A DNA stretch of 29,307 bases from Ophiostoma sp. CBS 140.51 (GCA_029298735.1 JANSLP010000382.1:1-29307); one strand, 5' to 3'; shown: positions 21,001 through 27,431, counted from the first letter of the stretch. Program-made: numbers and translations. Notes: a model not told the origin generated them from the letters alone.

Positions 21001-21115
21001 AGTCGGCGACGGCGAGCTGGTCGTAGTTGGCGACCTGGACGTTGGCCGGGTCAAAGATGCGGGCTTCGCTGACGGCGACGGTTGCGCCGTCCAGCGAGCG
21101 CTGCATGTCCTCCAT
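7505..21115 (-). CDS. Giant Glu/Ala/Pro/Val-rich, mostly disordered protein of unknown function
   Basis: One frame of 4,536 codons (4,517 residues if the 57-nt intron at 20746-20802 is spliced). I do not recognise the family. Order: a unique N-terminus (~1-50), an acidic Glu/Tyr patch (~50-70), Lys-rich stretches (~90-260) with one Trp-containing motif, then about 3,500 residues of imperfect short repeats built on Ala, Glu, Pro, Val and Thr, almost without aromatic residues or Cys. Seven Ala-rich hydrophobic segments interrupt it. The last ~520 residues are Arg/Ser/Asp-rich and basic, ending in the amphipathic stretch LRAIFKKFLSVKD. An RVHF motif is at 411-414 and KRRRRRSSR at 1651-1659. The start at 21115 has G at -3 and +4. 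Ascomycetes carry other giant repeat proteins (involucrin-repeat proteins, Woronin-body tether leashin). A similar scaffold or tether role is possible but not shown here. Confidence 0.85.
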   Translation of the reverse strand: MEDMQRSLDGATVAVSEARIFDPANVQVANYDQLAVADFSKVQYLEITDSEAEAEEGEYEEDGDEEGEYAHTPAGDDKASTAPTTALTPAQKRKKEKRKNKKAKGKGALYIPQTYLQPQLTHTDTDAKSPAGSEEDAEAATTASTPAAEGAEATEPTAEDGGFWAPKANNKKNKRAAQKAAKRGEATAAAVAAESAPTPTPSSGTTSGVTSSGEAEKPAAAAASPTKNGKNSKKDKKKNKKKGGAAKAESTEEASKEEASEAAPEAASEAAPEAASEAAPQAKEKSVPESAVEPAAEPDAEEPAAEEPKPEDAPTPEAPVAKAESKPAEEEAPAPVEAAVEAAEAPVEAAEAPVEAAPEAPAEPAAETTEATAATEEVTEPAASDAAPADDTPKDDEPAAAPPSPTPSAKRVHFADADAEETKEVPAAESTEVPAEAAVETPAETSTETPVEPEAAPEAATEPATEAAAEAPAEEAAPESFAEAEKAQETPAEVPAEAETPAPEATEEKEADKPAEEAVPVEGAASVEEAAPVEEATPADAPAEEAAAPIVDEEATEAPVEAPKEVEPETKTEEPSEKPVSEPAPAPEAEAAPVVEAPTEETPAEEASVEAAPAEITDKEGAKEEAAEAPVAESTEEPKVETAEAVETSAAEAEEKAEEKTEDAPEPASEPVAETAPEPPVEAAVEELKEAAPESVAEASEDVAAAELTVKPASETPVEAVADTPTKDAPAEAETTEKVVEAAEPEAPATEAPVEEAPAAEEAAVEKAPTADVPTEEAPAPVSEDKEIKDEPVAEEEKSEPAAESTPVTTEVTEPAPEGAAEEAVEAAPEASVEAPAETPAEESTEAATEAPAEETPEAAAAEPEPAAEPESKPEVDETKAEDEEKTVETAEPEAAAPAPEAEAEVEPETAPAVEDAPAEDKPEADAAPAEEPAEAKAPNEEEAAAPVEAASEAVEEAPKEVEPAVAKEALAPEETAEEPAAPVEAAEETPALEAEKAVEEPAEVPVEVEEKVVEPAVEEPATEAPAEEAAPEPAAEPAAEPASDDKEDAAAAAAAAVSAVAAAATVAIAASADDKEEKAPSAAEEEKPATEAEPEAEETPAPAEEAKEVEAAEEPAAVETTEEAAPAPEPEAAVEEAKIEEVAAPEEAPVEAAKEAAPVVTEEAAPVAEESTPAPEETPAVEKTSAPAEDKAEEEATKDEPAAAEEAASEPKAEPTVEESSPTEEPATEESAAPAEVEATPTPKAPVEEPAAEPAAEPAAPVDEKEVEAAPEPAVEPEAAPAEPEAAPEAAEPAETSKEVVDEAPAPAEEVKEEAVPAPEAEAPVETEAAPAEEPTETPAETPTEPEAAPAEEKEAEPIVEAAAEEPANEKPAAEANPEVAAEPAAEPEVAEEAKEIKTEEAPAEEAVSETEEEPAATEEAVPVEEATPTDAPADAPEESLAAVEPEVVEAPASVEEAPADEEKAEEVATPDAAPEAAPEATKEVVEEAAVEAPVEAAAEPVKEAPAAPADEATPVEDVALVEEPAPEPAPEAAAEEAAPEPAAETAPEAAEEVAPEPTAEAAAEPVVEAAERAPEAPADVPAETTREISTAEPAATPVEPAAETKEEPAPTPTPAEAEVEEAKDSVAPIPVVVPAPVPVDSDKSADAEKRRRRRSSRAVGELDPSDESHDIDTPEEDKEKDVKEEDVEEKEVKNETAKDDVKEEATPPTTTNEDAQEEEATPTQEVAPQEEAKEEVDAEVKKEEEKTEGVEVAGAGVAQEDAAEEVKEAEVPVVEKAAKEAEEPVEEEKSVVPAATEEGPSISSLPTSELAAVGGGIATLAAASIAVGHEASFDANTEAATSTEPTPTPSHNNVDTSAEEAAPEPAQPVTEEAAPVAAPVEEATVDAAESVPVEPTTTIEPEVEPTVAEAASKEVAETEPTVVKPVEAETVAAETDAPVEVESAEPVTTTEDNTAPEPAAEDNTPAEVAAPEPTVIESEDKSDAVVAAEADATIPAETSIEAPTEVPAEAEAAPIETAPVEAASTGVTLTEPAAVEEPVEEVVADKDVAEEAPAPTESALDAAVDTLAETPAEVSSDAPADAPVDAAVETAAETSAAEEAPAAPAEAAVEPEEKVEEAFEESTPEPAAETVIEPAAELVSEAVPEASEAPAEAHVEEVTDVPAEPDLPVESREVSAAPDVEPATEAPVEDVAVAPDAEPTTEAPVEDVAVAPVETAPVTEEVAATEVVPEVAPEVTPEAVPEATSEPVLEAAAEPVESAVTEPAPEATAEVDQYKTEEAQAAVEQAPEVAAPEAEPVVDSTGPAIEPVVEAVLEPTVEESEAPISKDVAAPAATTGNTVTETPVEAPAVESTETAYVAPEEATESALVQAAEEVTEDVAAPVEEAKTDEVPIEVEETPATVEEVSAPEVVEGPSEPVEESRKIEPTPDDSPVVKTAPAETPAAVEPLADETQSIVAEEAAPAVEEVTFAAEPTVDEASPETVEEPVPEVTEPEVEAPVSAAVETEEATPAAPEEKIEETVVDEPVTTGATEPAAVDEPATTEAVEPTPAVESAPVEETPVESVPAEEAPVEDVTVGNNVVEETPAVEASAENPAETAVEAPVEESTAEAAPVEPTSTEAAAKTVTEVTEAAADTPTEVEPVTSDEPAAQEPVSEEAPAQDAPVVDAEAETAPETETAPVEPAVESEVSAAVDEPAVEEPAIEETSKEIHDESPTPVADELATESVPEPVAEPTTEAAVEPTPEPTAEPESTPQEETPAAAAAALATTDLASSSSSSPSPSSSPKLSASSPKDVLPHVATAAITVAAVANIVAVEGDVGGEKKEDSSESTDNVDNVVVETAPPDQPNPTADTEPSTTSLDRSDTLAHEPADAVETSHSPLDHDQVHGESGDNGGNAPGVPGAEVVNAEPVKVEKGEEKKEVLEEAVDEEKKEVEEKEEVKVEPFEEPAVAETPAEAEFEAAPEPAEAAEAVPTTTDDTPAAPETEAEVPATVHDKAPAQDTEVAPIEVEAPEPEASEAAPEPEASEAAPEPEASEAAPEPEAFEAAPEPEAAVETVTEAPVEPVVEPAETAAEPVTEPTSEPAVEPAPEEVAEPAVEAAEIPEPIETTQPVETAEPVAKSVTEPAAESVEEARADPAGPAEPAVEEVTEAVAQPSEVTAEPTPDIAAEVAPEPVEAAIEPQSDTVEESAAEPVVEPEAVPVSEPTVETTKPVVESTPEPTVEAAPESIADAPVEVAEKEAESEPLAETELGVEAAPTTETHDIEESAPIETVPEAATEPTVEPTSTDKKVTETTDAEPQDNAEASTDKAVPTSEEPVPEPITEVAVEPEVVHAPVEVATEAPVETEEAAPAPATETVELLVDAPVESAVEPAIEAPAETTVEAPVDEVSTPVEETVELIEPVEVVEAVDALTEAPAIAEPAPEPEQAESAATEPVEEPVVVDTPTADEPIEEAVREEPTVTGDTATNDNTQQASALESSEIIVPLPTEESVVSLPEETAPAASEEVADAPAAAEEALDDYVLVDSTPAAEDPATSDHGLLAAAGITVAASLAGGAAVLAHSADQETEKEAEHVDPVEAPVPVEPETVAPEVAAPEAVDEAPTQEPTEPVDTPREEAIILSREVETPAEIVKAVEITPEVSPSEETAAEVEPEVVPEVQVEPVESAPLETPAASPIEPEAGPSTPPTPDDETPAPIDDKKEEAAVTITALPTSDLTPFAEVSEAIATQAQSHQVVATAEILPEQLSPIVETPLDVSKDVVAPLAQEESFEHVTAPTPGEDDHLKEKIAAAAVGAAALLSGAGLVGLARKDNSSHERDVEELEKLADLAPSPVPPEMLSSGELVNAAKAEDVRSISSGIGAEDNRESPKVEFLSVRPGISSELLRAPTPAVVIPDLEDKQVKELGRVRSIKKRQKQNIRDTEDTVAAAVVIYATAEVLSRPGSPTLKALETPPREGKQDIQVDEEQVERGRKTVRDGESEVVPLVLDSEEKKQGKEIGGQDGGKGIGGGNTHNTLEGSRERAQERSLRDSVADLFADEKLKESSTSTDYKSSADYNATRSSRSRGGEHHSSRSSRDGSKDVTSGSRHRHRSHHDSRDSPSERERERSQPTTPRRQDSGFSVQSGGSGGRDRESSSRDGPSGSSSSSPRKSRTRGDYERSRADQDAEDRYRAERRAARHAREKLAAAAAVGGVAAGVAAAAATTTTSRGSSKGKEGDRDRYREGDRDRSDRRSSRRHSHSSRPTTADAIPEAGANPVLSSSSSRKFFDVKNAASTVEPNFGLHDGNAPQTDSTSPDNTSTAQAQPAPTQPTSAPPPPATSRDRERRESKEYRRSSDRRVREKEIRTEAQAQAQASSSSDRHDPLPKRSSTTHSRFGSSRRSEDTGGEPTAATTTTNTTAAPTTTAPPSTSSRMRLQKQHSTRESSSSSRDKDKERERHSHRHRRQSADVGRSSSSKDVQPPISLGRETSESLGSNKGQPVAPTVTAAEATASSSSAATAAADEKHRKDRQEKRDKAKSGEEKKRGLRAIFKKFLSVKD
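8496..8585 (-). other. Ala-rich hydrophobic segment 7 (residues ~4177-4207)
   Basis: The peptide EKLAAAAAVGGVAAGVAAAAA lies within the basic C-terminal domain between RAERRAARHAR and TTTTSRGSSKGK. It has a Gly/Ala small-residue pattern that could form a helix packing on another helix or a membrane. Confidence 0.6.
9281..9360 (-). other. Ala-rich hydrophobic segment 6 (residues ~3919-3945)
   Basis: The peptide TVAAAVVIYATAEVLSRP is the least Ala-pure of the series and has Val, Ile and Tyr. It follows a basic stretch (RSIKKRQKQNIRDTED). Confidence 0.5.
9679..9765 (-). other. Ala-rich hydrophobic segment 5 (residues ~3784-3813)
   Basis: The peptide KIAAAAVGAAALLSGAGLVG is preceded by Lys/Glu and followed by LARKDNSS. 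It has a Gly/Ala-zipper look and is about 20 residues long, enough to span or enter a bilayer. Confidence 0.6.
10424..10506 (-). other. Ala-rich hydrophobic segment 4 (residues ~3537-3564)
   Basis: The peptide LLAAAGITVAASLAGGAAVL is flanked by DHG and AHSADQETEKEAEHV. It stands alone in acidic repeat sequence. Confidence 0.6.
11961..12088 (-). repeat. 27-bp tandem repeat, about 4.7 copies
   Basis: Units start at 11961, 11988, 12015 and 12042, with a partial fifth from 12069. Each encodes the nonapeptide PEPEASEAA; one copy has Phe for Ser. Copies differ by a base or two, so the expansion is recent. Confidence 0.9.
12659..12739 (-). other. Ala-rich hydrophobic segment 3 (residues ~2793-2820)
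   Basis: The peptide VLPHVATAAITVAAVANIVA follows a Ser/Pro-rich linker and precedes an acidic Lys/Glu region. It is uncharged and beta-branched as well as Ala-rich. Confidence 0.6.
14478..14579 (-). repeat. 51-bp tandem duplication
   Basis: Two adjacent 51-bp copies (14478-14528 and 14529-14579) differ at only a few positions and encode a 17-residue unit that includes TEAPVEDVAVAP. This is a recent in-frame duplication. Confidence 0.85.
15600..15692 (-). other. Ala-rich hydrophobic segment 2 (residues ~1808-1839)
   Basis: The peptide LAAVGGGIATLAAASIAVGH follows a Lys/Glu-rich stretch and a short Ser/Pro linker. It has the same small-residue hydrophobic pattern as the other segments. Confidence 0.6.
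17902..17985 (-). other. Ala-rich hydrophobic segment 1 (residues ~1044-1072)
   Basis: An Ala run followed by VSAVAAAATVAIAAS, bounded on both sides by DDKE-type acidic sequence. Part of the run is encoded by GCN triplet repeats, so its length may vary between strains. Confidence 0.6.
20049..20110 (-). repeat. 21-bp tandem repeat
   Basis: Two exact 21-bp units (20049-20069, 20070-20090) and a diverged partial third encode the heptapeptide repeat VEAAEAP. Confidence 0.8.
20280..20345 (-). repeat. 24-bp tandem repeat
   Basis: Units at 20280-20303 and 20304-20327 are identical and a partial third follows. They encode the octapeptide EAASEAAP near the start of the repeat region. Confidence 0.85.
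20746..20802 (-). other. Likely 57-nt stop-free intron in the giant gene
   Basis: On the minus strand the stretch begins GTAAGG, contains CTAAC and ends ACATACAG. Its 57 nt are a multiple of three and have no stop, so the frame is open with or without splicing. The encoded peptide (ALYIPQTYLQPQL and flanks) is unlike its Lys-rich and Glu/Ala-rich surroundings, which supports it being an intron. Splicing would join KAK to DTDAK. Confidence 0.7.
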
Positions 21116-21948
21116 GGCGCTATGTGCGATGTGCGTAGAGCGAGCTCCTTTTTTTGAAGATTTTCTTGATTTTTTTCGGGCTTTTTCTCAGCGGCTCAAA
21201 GAGGGCACGCTTTTGGTTTTATTGGGGAGAGAGGGAAGTCCTTCTCTTCTCAAAAAAAGAGAGGTGGACTGGGGTATACTGAGTAGAGGGATCGGGTTGC
21301 TTCCTCTAGGTCCCGCGAGCAGGTCAATATTCAAGTGGGCCTTTCAGCGCCTGCTTGTCAAAAGAGAACCTGGCTGCAGCAGAAAACGTAAAGAGGGAAA
21401 GGACAAGAGTGCAGAGTGCAGTGTAATGTTGACACGGTAAAGGGGGGAGTGAATTTAACAAAAAACTTTTGAGAATGGATGAGGGGGTAAAGTGGCCAGA
21501 GAAAGATGGATGCAAGGCAAGATTCCACGATCTCTCGTGAAATGGCTGGGAGTTGCAAAAAATGAAGAAGCTGGCGATGTTGTGATTGTTTACTCGTAGA
21601 AGCTGTGAGGGCTGTCTTCCGAGAGGTTGATAGATAGATGGGGAAAGTGGATGCAGTCTGTCTGTCTGTTTCGTAGAAAGCGTTTCTTTCGTTCTTCGTT
21701 CTCGTAGCTGTCGTGTGCTGTAGTGGACTCGTGATGATGCGTTCGTTGCGTGGGATGAAAAAGAAGATGCAGGAAGGCTGAGCAAAAAATTGGGAAAATG
21801 ATAAAATGCAAAGGGCAAAATAACAAAAGACCAAAGAAAGCAAAGCACACTGCAGATTAAACAAAAAAGCTGGAGAAACACACAAAAACCACAAACAAAT
21901 GGAGATTTCGTAAAATGGTTGAATAAGGGGAAAGGTAAAGAACCATGC

Positions 21949-22028
21949 AGGAGGAAAGAAGAGAGGAGGAAAGAAAGAGGGAGGAAAGAGGAAGCAAGAG
22001 AGGAAGCAAGAAGCAAGAGGAAGAGGAG
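21949..22028. repeat. Purine tract (homopurine for 46 nt)
   Basis: From 21949 to 21994 the plus strand is purine only, then a GAAGCAA motif recurs three times up to 22028. On the minus strand this is a CT tract about 830 nt upstream of the giant gene start. Confidence 0.7.
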
Positions 22029-22380
22029 CTCGATAGAAAGAGGGGACCAGAAAAAAAGTCAAAAAAGAAACAAACGACAAACCCATGCAGGGTAAAAATG
22101 GATACAGAATGGGGTTGTTGCTGTTGCGAGAGAGTGCCAATGGAGTCCCAATGGAGTAGAATGGAGACCCGACTTCAATGTCGTCCTGGAGCTCTCGGAC
22201 CACCCCTGTCAACAACGCACAGTCTTCCCGAGCTTGTCGAATCTTTATTTTTTCCTATTTTCTTTTTTCTGCCGTTTCTGCAGTTCTCGTGGTAGCGCTG
22301 TATCTCGTGGCCAGGCCGATTTCGTCCAGTCGGCATCAAACAGCAAATCTGTGCTGTGTCCTGCAGATGCAGAAAGACAG

Positions 22381-22400
22381 GGTGTGAGTGAGTGAGTGAA
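22381..22400. repeat. GTGA microsatellite
   Basis: A short run of about four GTGA units followed by a GT-rich stretch, in the intergenic region. Confidence 0.7.
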
Positions 22401-22655
22401 TGTGTTGGTGTGTGTTCGTTGTTACGCTCGCCCCGGGCGGGTCCTTGCATGCAGACTCTACACCTGAGTGCACCATTGACGAAAAAGACGAAAAGAGCTA
22501 CTGTGCCAATCAGGCACCGAGCGGAGAAAAAAACAACGTGAGGGGAATGAACAATCAGAAAAGTGCAGAAAAAAGCTCAAAGCTCTTGTGATCTCAGCAT
22601 GGGGGTTTTGAGGGTGGACAGCAAAAATCGTGCACGCGGCCGATTTGTCGGTGTC

Positions 22656-22667
22656 CACGTCGACGTG
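22656..22667. promoter_or_regulatory. 12-bp perfect palindrome
   Basis: CACGTCGACGTG is its own reverse complement and holds two ACGT cores. It could be a dimeric bZIP or bHLH site, but no factor can be named. It lies about 1.5 kb upstream of the giant gene. Confidence 0.3.
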
Positions 22668-23818
22668 CTTTCTCAAGAAAATGCTTTGTTGGCTGGGCAC
22701 AACAGACGACGGGGAAAAGATAGCATTAGGTATGAAGAATGGCACAAAGGCACAGAAAGCACAGTTGGAACGATTGACAGGCCTGTGGCAGGAAGATAAC
22801 AAGGCCCAACATCAGGATCAACCCAAAGTGAGGCCAGCCATGAACCATGATAAATTGGTTGGTGTTCAATGGGCCAGAAGAGATGTGAGGGGGCGTCAAC
22901 GACGACAGTGACAAGGGCCGATGGACACAGCTGTTTCGAGATGAAGGTAGGCGGCCAGCACAGAGAGGCAGACAGTGAGACAGAAAGAGTGAGAGGACGA
23001 CAGCTATGGCTGCCCAATGCAATGCAGATGGCCCAAAACGGGGCCACCCGCCTCTGGGATGAATGTTGTCAAATAGGTTTTCTTTTTTTGTTCACCCGTG
23101 CTCGTCCTCATGCTCGTGCTTGTGGCCGTTGTGTTCGTGCTCCGTTTTACTGAGCAGACATTGAGCAGCAACCGTCGACCGCCACTCATCCACACAAAAA
23201 ACCTCCCACCGTCTTTTCGTGTAAGTGGACAGAGACATGCAGGTATGGACAGGGGTGTGGAGAAAAGGGAAAACAGTCAGGAGACAAAGTGTGGGGATCG
23301 TCCCTCGCTGTGCATCGTCTTCCATGTAGGGACTCGGGAGGTGTCGAAGGCAAGTGAAAAGCACACCCGGCTGGATCATGTCTGGCCCATCCGGTTTCCG
23401 AGGTTCTTGTGTGCTTGCTTTGTCAAAGGATGCATCGATGCCAACAAAGACACCAGAACAGGCAACACCCCGTATGTATCGTCGATCCCTTTCGCCTCGC
23501 CTCGGGAAAGAGAGTGGAAAGTGCTTGCCTGAGATCCCTGGCGATATGTCGTCTTCACCGCAAGGCAAGCCTTTTCTGATATTTGTTTTGGCATTGTTTT
23601 GACGTTTCGGCATAAAACTGCAATTCCAAGGAATTTTAGGGAATCCTAACAATAGTAGGAATCATACTGTGAATAGCTGGAAGAATCCAAGAATCCAGGG
23701 TCTGGCCCGGAAGCCTGACCCTGGTCATTCTGGCTAGTGCTTGCAGCGCGTACCGGCAGACGGGATGGTGTGGCTGCCAGAACGGGCGAAAGAGAAGATG
23801 TAATGGTGGGATGGGGGC

Positions 23819-23839
23819 GAAAGACGAAAGACGAAAGAC
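23819..23839. repeat. Triple GAAAGAC repeat
   Basis: Three exact tandem copies of a 7-bp unit in non-coding sequence. Confidence 0.7.
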
Positions 23840-24031
23840 AGCCGAGAATTTCTTTCGATGTGAACAGAACGCTGCGCAAAACGGGGGACCGGAGAACGGC
23901 GTTGGTAGTGGCCGGAAGCAGGGGAAAAAGAAACGAAGTACAAGTAATCGAGGAAAGGCGTGGGGGGGTCGTGAGGAGTTGTCAAAAGGTGTGGCTGGTT
24001 TGCTGGTCGTCGTGACTCTTTTGCAACGATT

Positions 24032-24068
24032 GTCAAGTCGAATTGGGTATGTCTGCAAACGACTTGAC
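24032..24068. repeat. 9-bp perfect inverted repeat with 19-nt loop
   Basis: GTCAAGTCG (24032-24040) and CGACTTGAC (24060-24068) could pair as a hairpin in RNA or mark a dimeric protein site. No neighbouring gene explains it. Confidence 0.4.
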
Positions 24069-27041
24069 CAGATCCAGGACGATATCCACAATGCTATATC
24101 TCACTCGTCGAGCAGCGGTTCAAACGAGGCGGGAAAAGAAAGACGAAGTAAAAGACTGGAAGGTTGAGAGACAGAAAAAACGGCGACAGGTGGACTGGGG
24201 TTCGTGGTCTTTGATGTGGCGGTGGGATGAAAGGGCCGGGAAGAAAGTGGAGACCTTTGATGCGAGGTTGTCAAGGTTGTGGGGAAGGGAAGAGAAACGA
24301 GGCAAAAGGCGACAAAAGGCGCCAAAACAGACGAGGCAAAATAATGGGATGAAAGCAGAGAGAGGACAATCGACGAAGCAATCGACGATGTCGAGAGAAA
24401 AGGGGCATCATTGGGCAGACACAGAATATGGAAAGAGCTATTGAGTGCAAAATCCCACGCCTGCCGAACCGGGGGAGTGTGCATGCCGTGCAAGTGGGAT
24501 GCTCTTTCTACATTCACGCGCAGAGAAAAGGGAAAGAGAGTGCATCAGTGCAGCATGCGTGGAGCTGTGCTACGTGGCGTCCATTTTGGCCTGTCCGACC
24601 GGCCGCCTCAATATTTTGAAGAGGGAAAGAGCGACCCAAGCTCTCAAGAGCACAAATAATAACGACAATTTTTTTACAGCCCAACGGGCGCCGACAATGT
24701 ATCTGAACAACACAGACAGCACACGCGGGATGTGATGCGGAGTGGCAAATTTCGCAATCTTTCGCCGCCTGTTTTTTATCGTTCAATGTGCGTTGTTTAT
24801 ATTCGTGTCGGCCCACGGCAGCCCACGTCAGCTGTCACGCAACAGCGGGAGATGGAATACAAGTCGGTTTACAGAGAAAAAAGAAGAAGAGAAGTTCATT
24901 AGCATCGAGGCTTGCCAGTCGATGCACTGGACAGACCAGAACGGCGTTGTGTCGTCACACTGCAGGTCGGCGGCGGACCGCCGGACGAGAAAGAAGAGTG
25001 CGAAGAGTGTGAAGATTGGCAAAGAGAATATGTCGTGGGCAAGACACTGACCGTTTTGCCGATCGAGGTCCAAGTCACGAGAGTAAGGCCACAGTTTGAC
25101 TGAGGGCCATCTTGCCGATTGTCTTGAAGAGACAAAGGCAAGGCCCTTGCTGAAATCTTGAAGCTCTTTTCGTACCGCCACTACCATGGCAGCTCTGTTA
25201 CTTCTGCCTTTTTGCTCGATGGACCCTGGACTACCCTTTTGGGAGTAAAGTCTACCCAAAGGAGAAGCTCGCAGATGAGACCATCCACTCATGCTCCTCT
25301 GTCAATCCCAGGAGACATCCACCGAACTACGGAGCACAGAGCACAGAGCAATCTTGGCGTTTTTCGCTTTTGTTTTCCATCGCAACGAGGAAGCTCATCT
25401 TGTTGTCATCGTTTCTCAAATATTGAGAGAGGGAAAGAGGGGAAACGAAAAAGAGTATTTTTTGTTGGGATGAGTCCGTGCAGGGAAAGGCAGCATTAAC
25501 CAGCCTCGTCGGCGGTGCGGCGTCAGTTGGCTTATTTTCTTCACGACAATTACCAGCCACACATGAAGAAGGTAGCGAGGCAAATAAAAACAGAGAAAGC
25601 TGTGCGAATGGAAGTAGTGAAAAGCTTGAAAGCTCTCAAGAATGCAGCTCCATCTCAAGGCTGCCGCCCGAGGGAAAGAGAGAGAGAGGCGGTGTGGCCG
25701 AAGACCAAAAAGGACGCCAATCTCGAAAAAATATGGAGAATTTGAATGTAAACAGTCCCTCAGTGGAGCACTACACCGACAGAGAGGTGAAAACTTATGA
25801 GAGCAGGATGAGCAGCAACAGAGCAACAGCGCAAAGACGACAATAAAACGGTGACCAAATGAGAAGTCGTTCGTCTGAAGAAGTCACCCAGGATGAAGTC
25901 TTCTTCACAATCCACATCACCAGCCACATGCAAAGTCAAAGATGCAAATCGCGGTGAAGAGGCCAAGACTCACGATTGGCGACCGACGAGAATCCCCAGC
26001 CTCTTACCTCTTCCTTCCCCATTTTTGCGGAGATGCTCTTGCAGACCGCCACAAAAGTTCATGCGAGACGAGGCCAAGAAGGCAGTACGCTGTGTGAGTG
26101 TTTGGAAGACATGTGGCTGTTAGTCTCGGTCACAGCAATAACATCATCCAGCGTACACAGTATGTTCAGTTGATTGCATTATATTTGAAGAGTCTGTCTA
26201 TTCAGCTGTAAAAGAGATTACGGTAAAAACACAGAGAAGAGGGTCGCAGCAAAAGTGAAGCAAAGGAGACAGTAAGAAGGGGTTGAAAATGATTTGCTAG
26301 CAAAAAGAAAAGCAGAGATGCAAAGGACGAGGAAGGAAGTGGGCAGACAATAAGAGGAAAGCGCCCAAGACGGAGCGTCGAGATGATGTGAGGAAAGAGC
26401 AGAAAGCAGCCCCGACATGACGAACAAAAAGAAACAAGTCAAACAGACAAACAGACGCCAACGCCCAGAACCCTCTTCTTTGACAGGAGAATAAAAAAAT
26501 AAGAGGAAAAGAATATGGAATAAAAAGATAAACAGCAGAAGGGGAAGGGGACAGTCGAAGATGGTGTAGGAGAGTATAGGGCGCGGCATAGGTCGGGAAT
26601 CGACAAGAGCGAATAGCAGGACGTTGAAAGCGCAGGAGACAAGCAAGCAACATCTGGGACGAGGACAAGAAGGCCGGAAAGAGAGGAGGCAAGAATTCGA
26701 TGAAAACGGGAGAGAAGCTAAGTCAAGAAGTCTGGATCAGTCATGATTCGCTCGTGGAAGTCAGAATCGTGCGGGAGGTGGTGGGCAACCCAGCCGTCGT
26801 AGACGTCGAAGCGAGGTGTAGAACAACCAGCATCAAGAAGAACAACATAGGACAGCCTGCCGCATCTCATCGGAACGATCTCCGACCAGGCCGTGGAAAA
26901 AAGTCATATTGGTGTCATCGACTCAGACACAAGCAGAGGGAAGAAACACCTGCAGTAGCCGAGATGCCATGCTGACGATGCCAATGCCGATTGACGCAGG
27001 AGCATGACAACAGCAAGGGAAGCTGCAGGACCATGTCATGC

Positions 27042-27431
27042 AGAGCGAACGTAACGCTCTCTTCTCAGCTTTCCGTGTCCCTCCATCCTTTTCTACACGT
27101 CCCCCACCACAGCTCCAGACGCTTGTTGGCAATGCAGCTGCCCAGAGATGCTGTAAGATGAGATGGGTTGCTCGTAAGATGCTGTTGCATAGGTCGTCTC
27201 GAGTGCATGGCTGTGTTCTTTCGTCTTGTATCTTTGTGCTCGTCCGTCTCTCGTAGCTTGTTTGTCTCGTTCTTCTCGCTGTCGTCGTTGCTCGCATCTC
27301 GTTCTCGATACTGTCATTTGTTTGTCGTCTATCGTTTGTCGTCGCTCGTCGTCGTCTCGGTTCTTTCTGTCGTCTCGTCTGCTTCCGCCCTCGTCTCTCC
27401 TTGCATCGGTCGTCGTCATTGTATCGCCGCC
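27042..27431 (-). other. 3' flank of Snf7, rich in TCGTC/GACGA repeats
   Basis: Downstream of the Snf7 stop codon, roughly from 27195 to 27425, the plus strand is full of imperfect TCGTC, TCTCG and TTGTC units; the transcript of the Snf7 gene would read GACGA/ACGAC. This is probably its 3' UTR. The plus-strand frames here are translations of this simple repeat and do not look like genes. Confidence 0.55.

Larger units (their letters stand above)
21116..27041. other. About 5.9 kb without a convincing gene; probable long upstream region of the giant gene
   Basis: No frame here has a recognisable domain. The longer ones (for example minus 21358-22215, minus 23092-23652, minus 26218-26646, plus 24043-24444) have the amino acid make-up expected from skewed base composition. 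The plus strand is purine-rich over long stretches, so the strand of the giant gene is CT-rich, as in fungal promoters and leaders. The 100 bp nearest the start have a CCAAT on the minus strand (21220-21226). I see short repeats and palindromes but no tRNA, and no transposon ends. A long 5' leader, a noncoding RNA, or a decayed gene remain possible. Confidence 0.5.

Noticed and set aside
7505..21115. Calling the giant protein leashin (Woronin-body tether) or an involucrin-repeat protein
   Set aside because: Only size and repeat character agree. I see no diagnostic domain, so the name would be a guess.
21358..22215. 285-codon minus-strand frame in the gap
   Set aside because: Its Phe/Ser/Leu/Pro-rich product reflects the CT-rich strand; no domain and no splice context support it.
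23092..23652. 186-codon minus-strand frame in the gap
   Set aside because: No recognisable domain; the His/Glu end comes from a short repeat. It is the least bad candidate in the gap and would need transcript evidence.
24043..24444. 133-codon plus-strand Lys/Arg-rich frame
   Set aside because: Composition follows from purine-rich DNA; no motif.
26218..26646. 142-codon frame that looks like a membrane protein
   Set aside because: Hydrophobic only because TTC/CTT/TCT-rich DNA gives Phe, Leu and Ser in every frame; three overlapping frames look alike.
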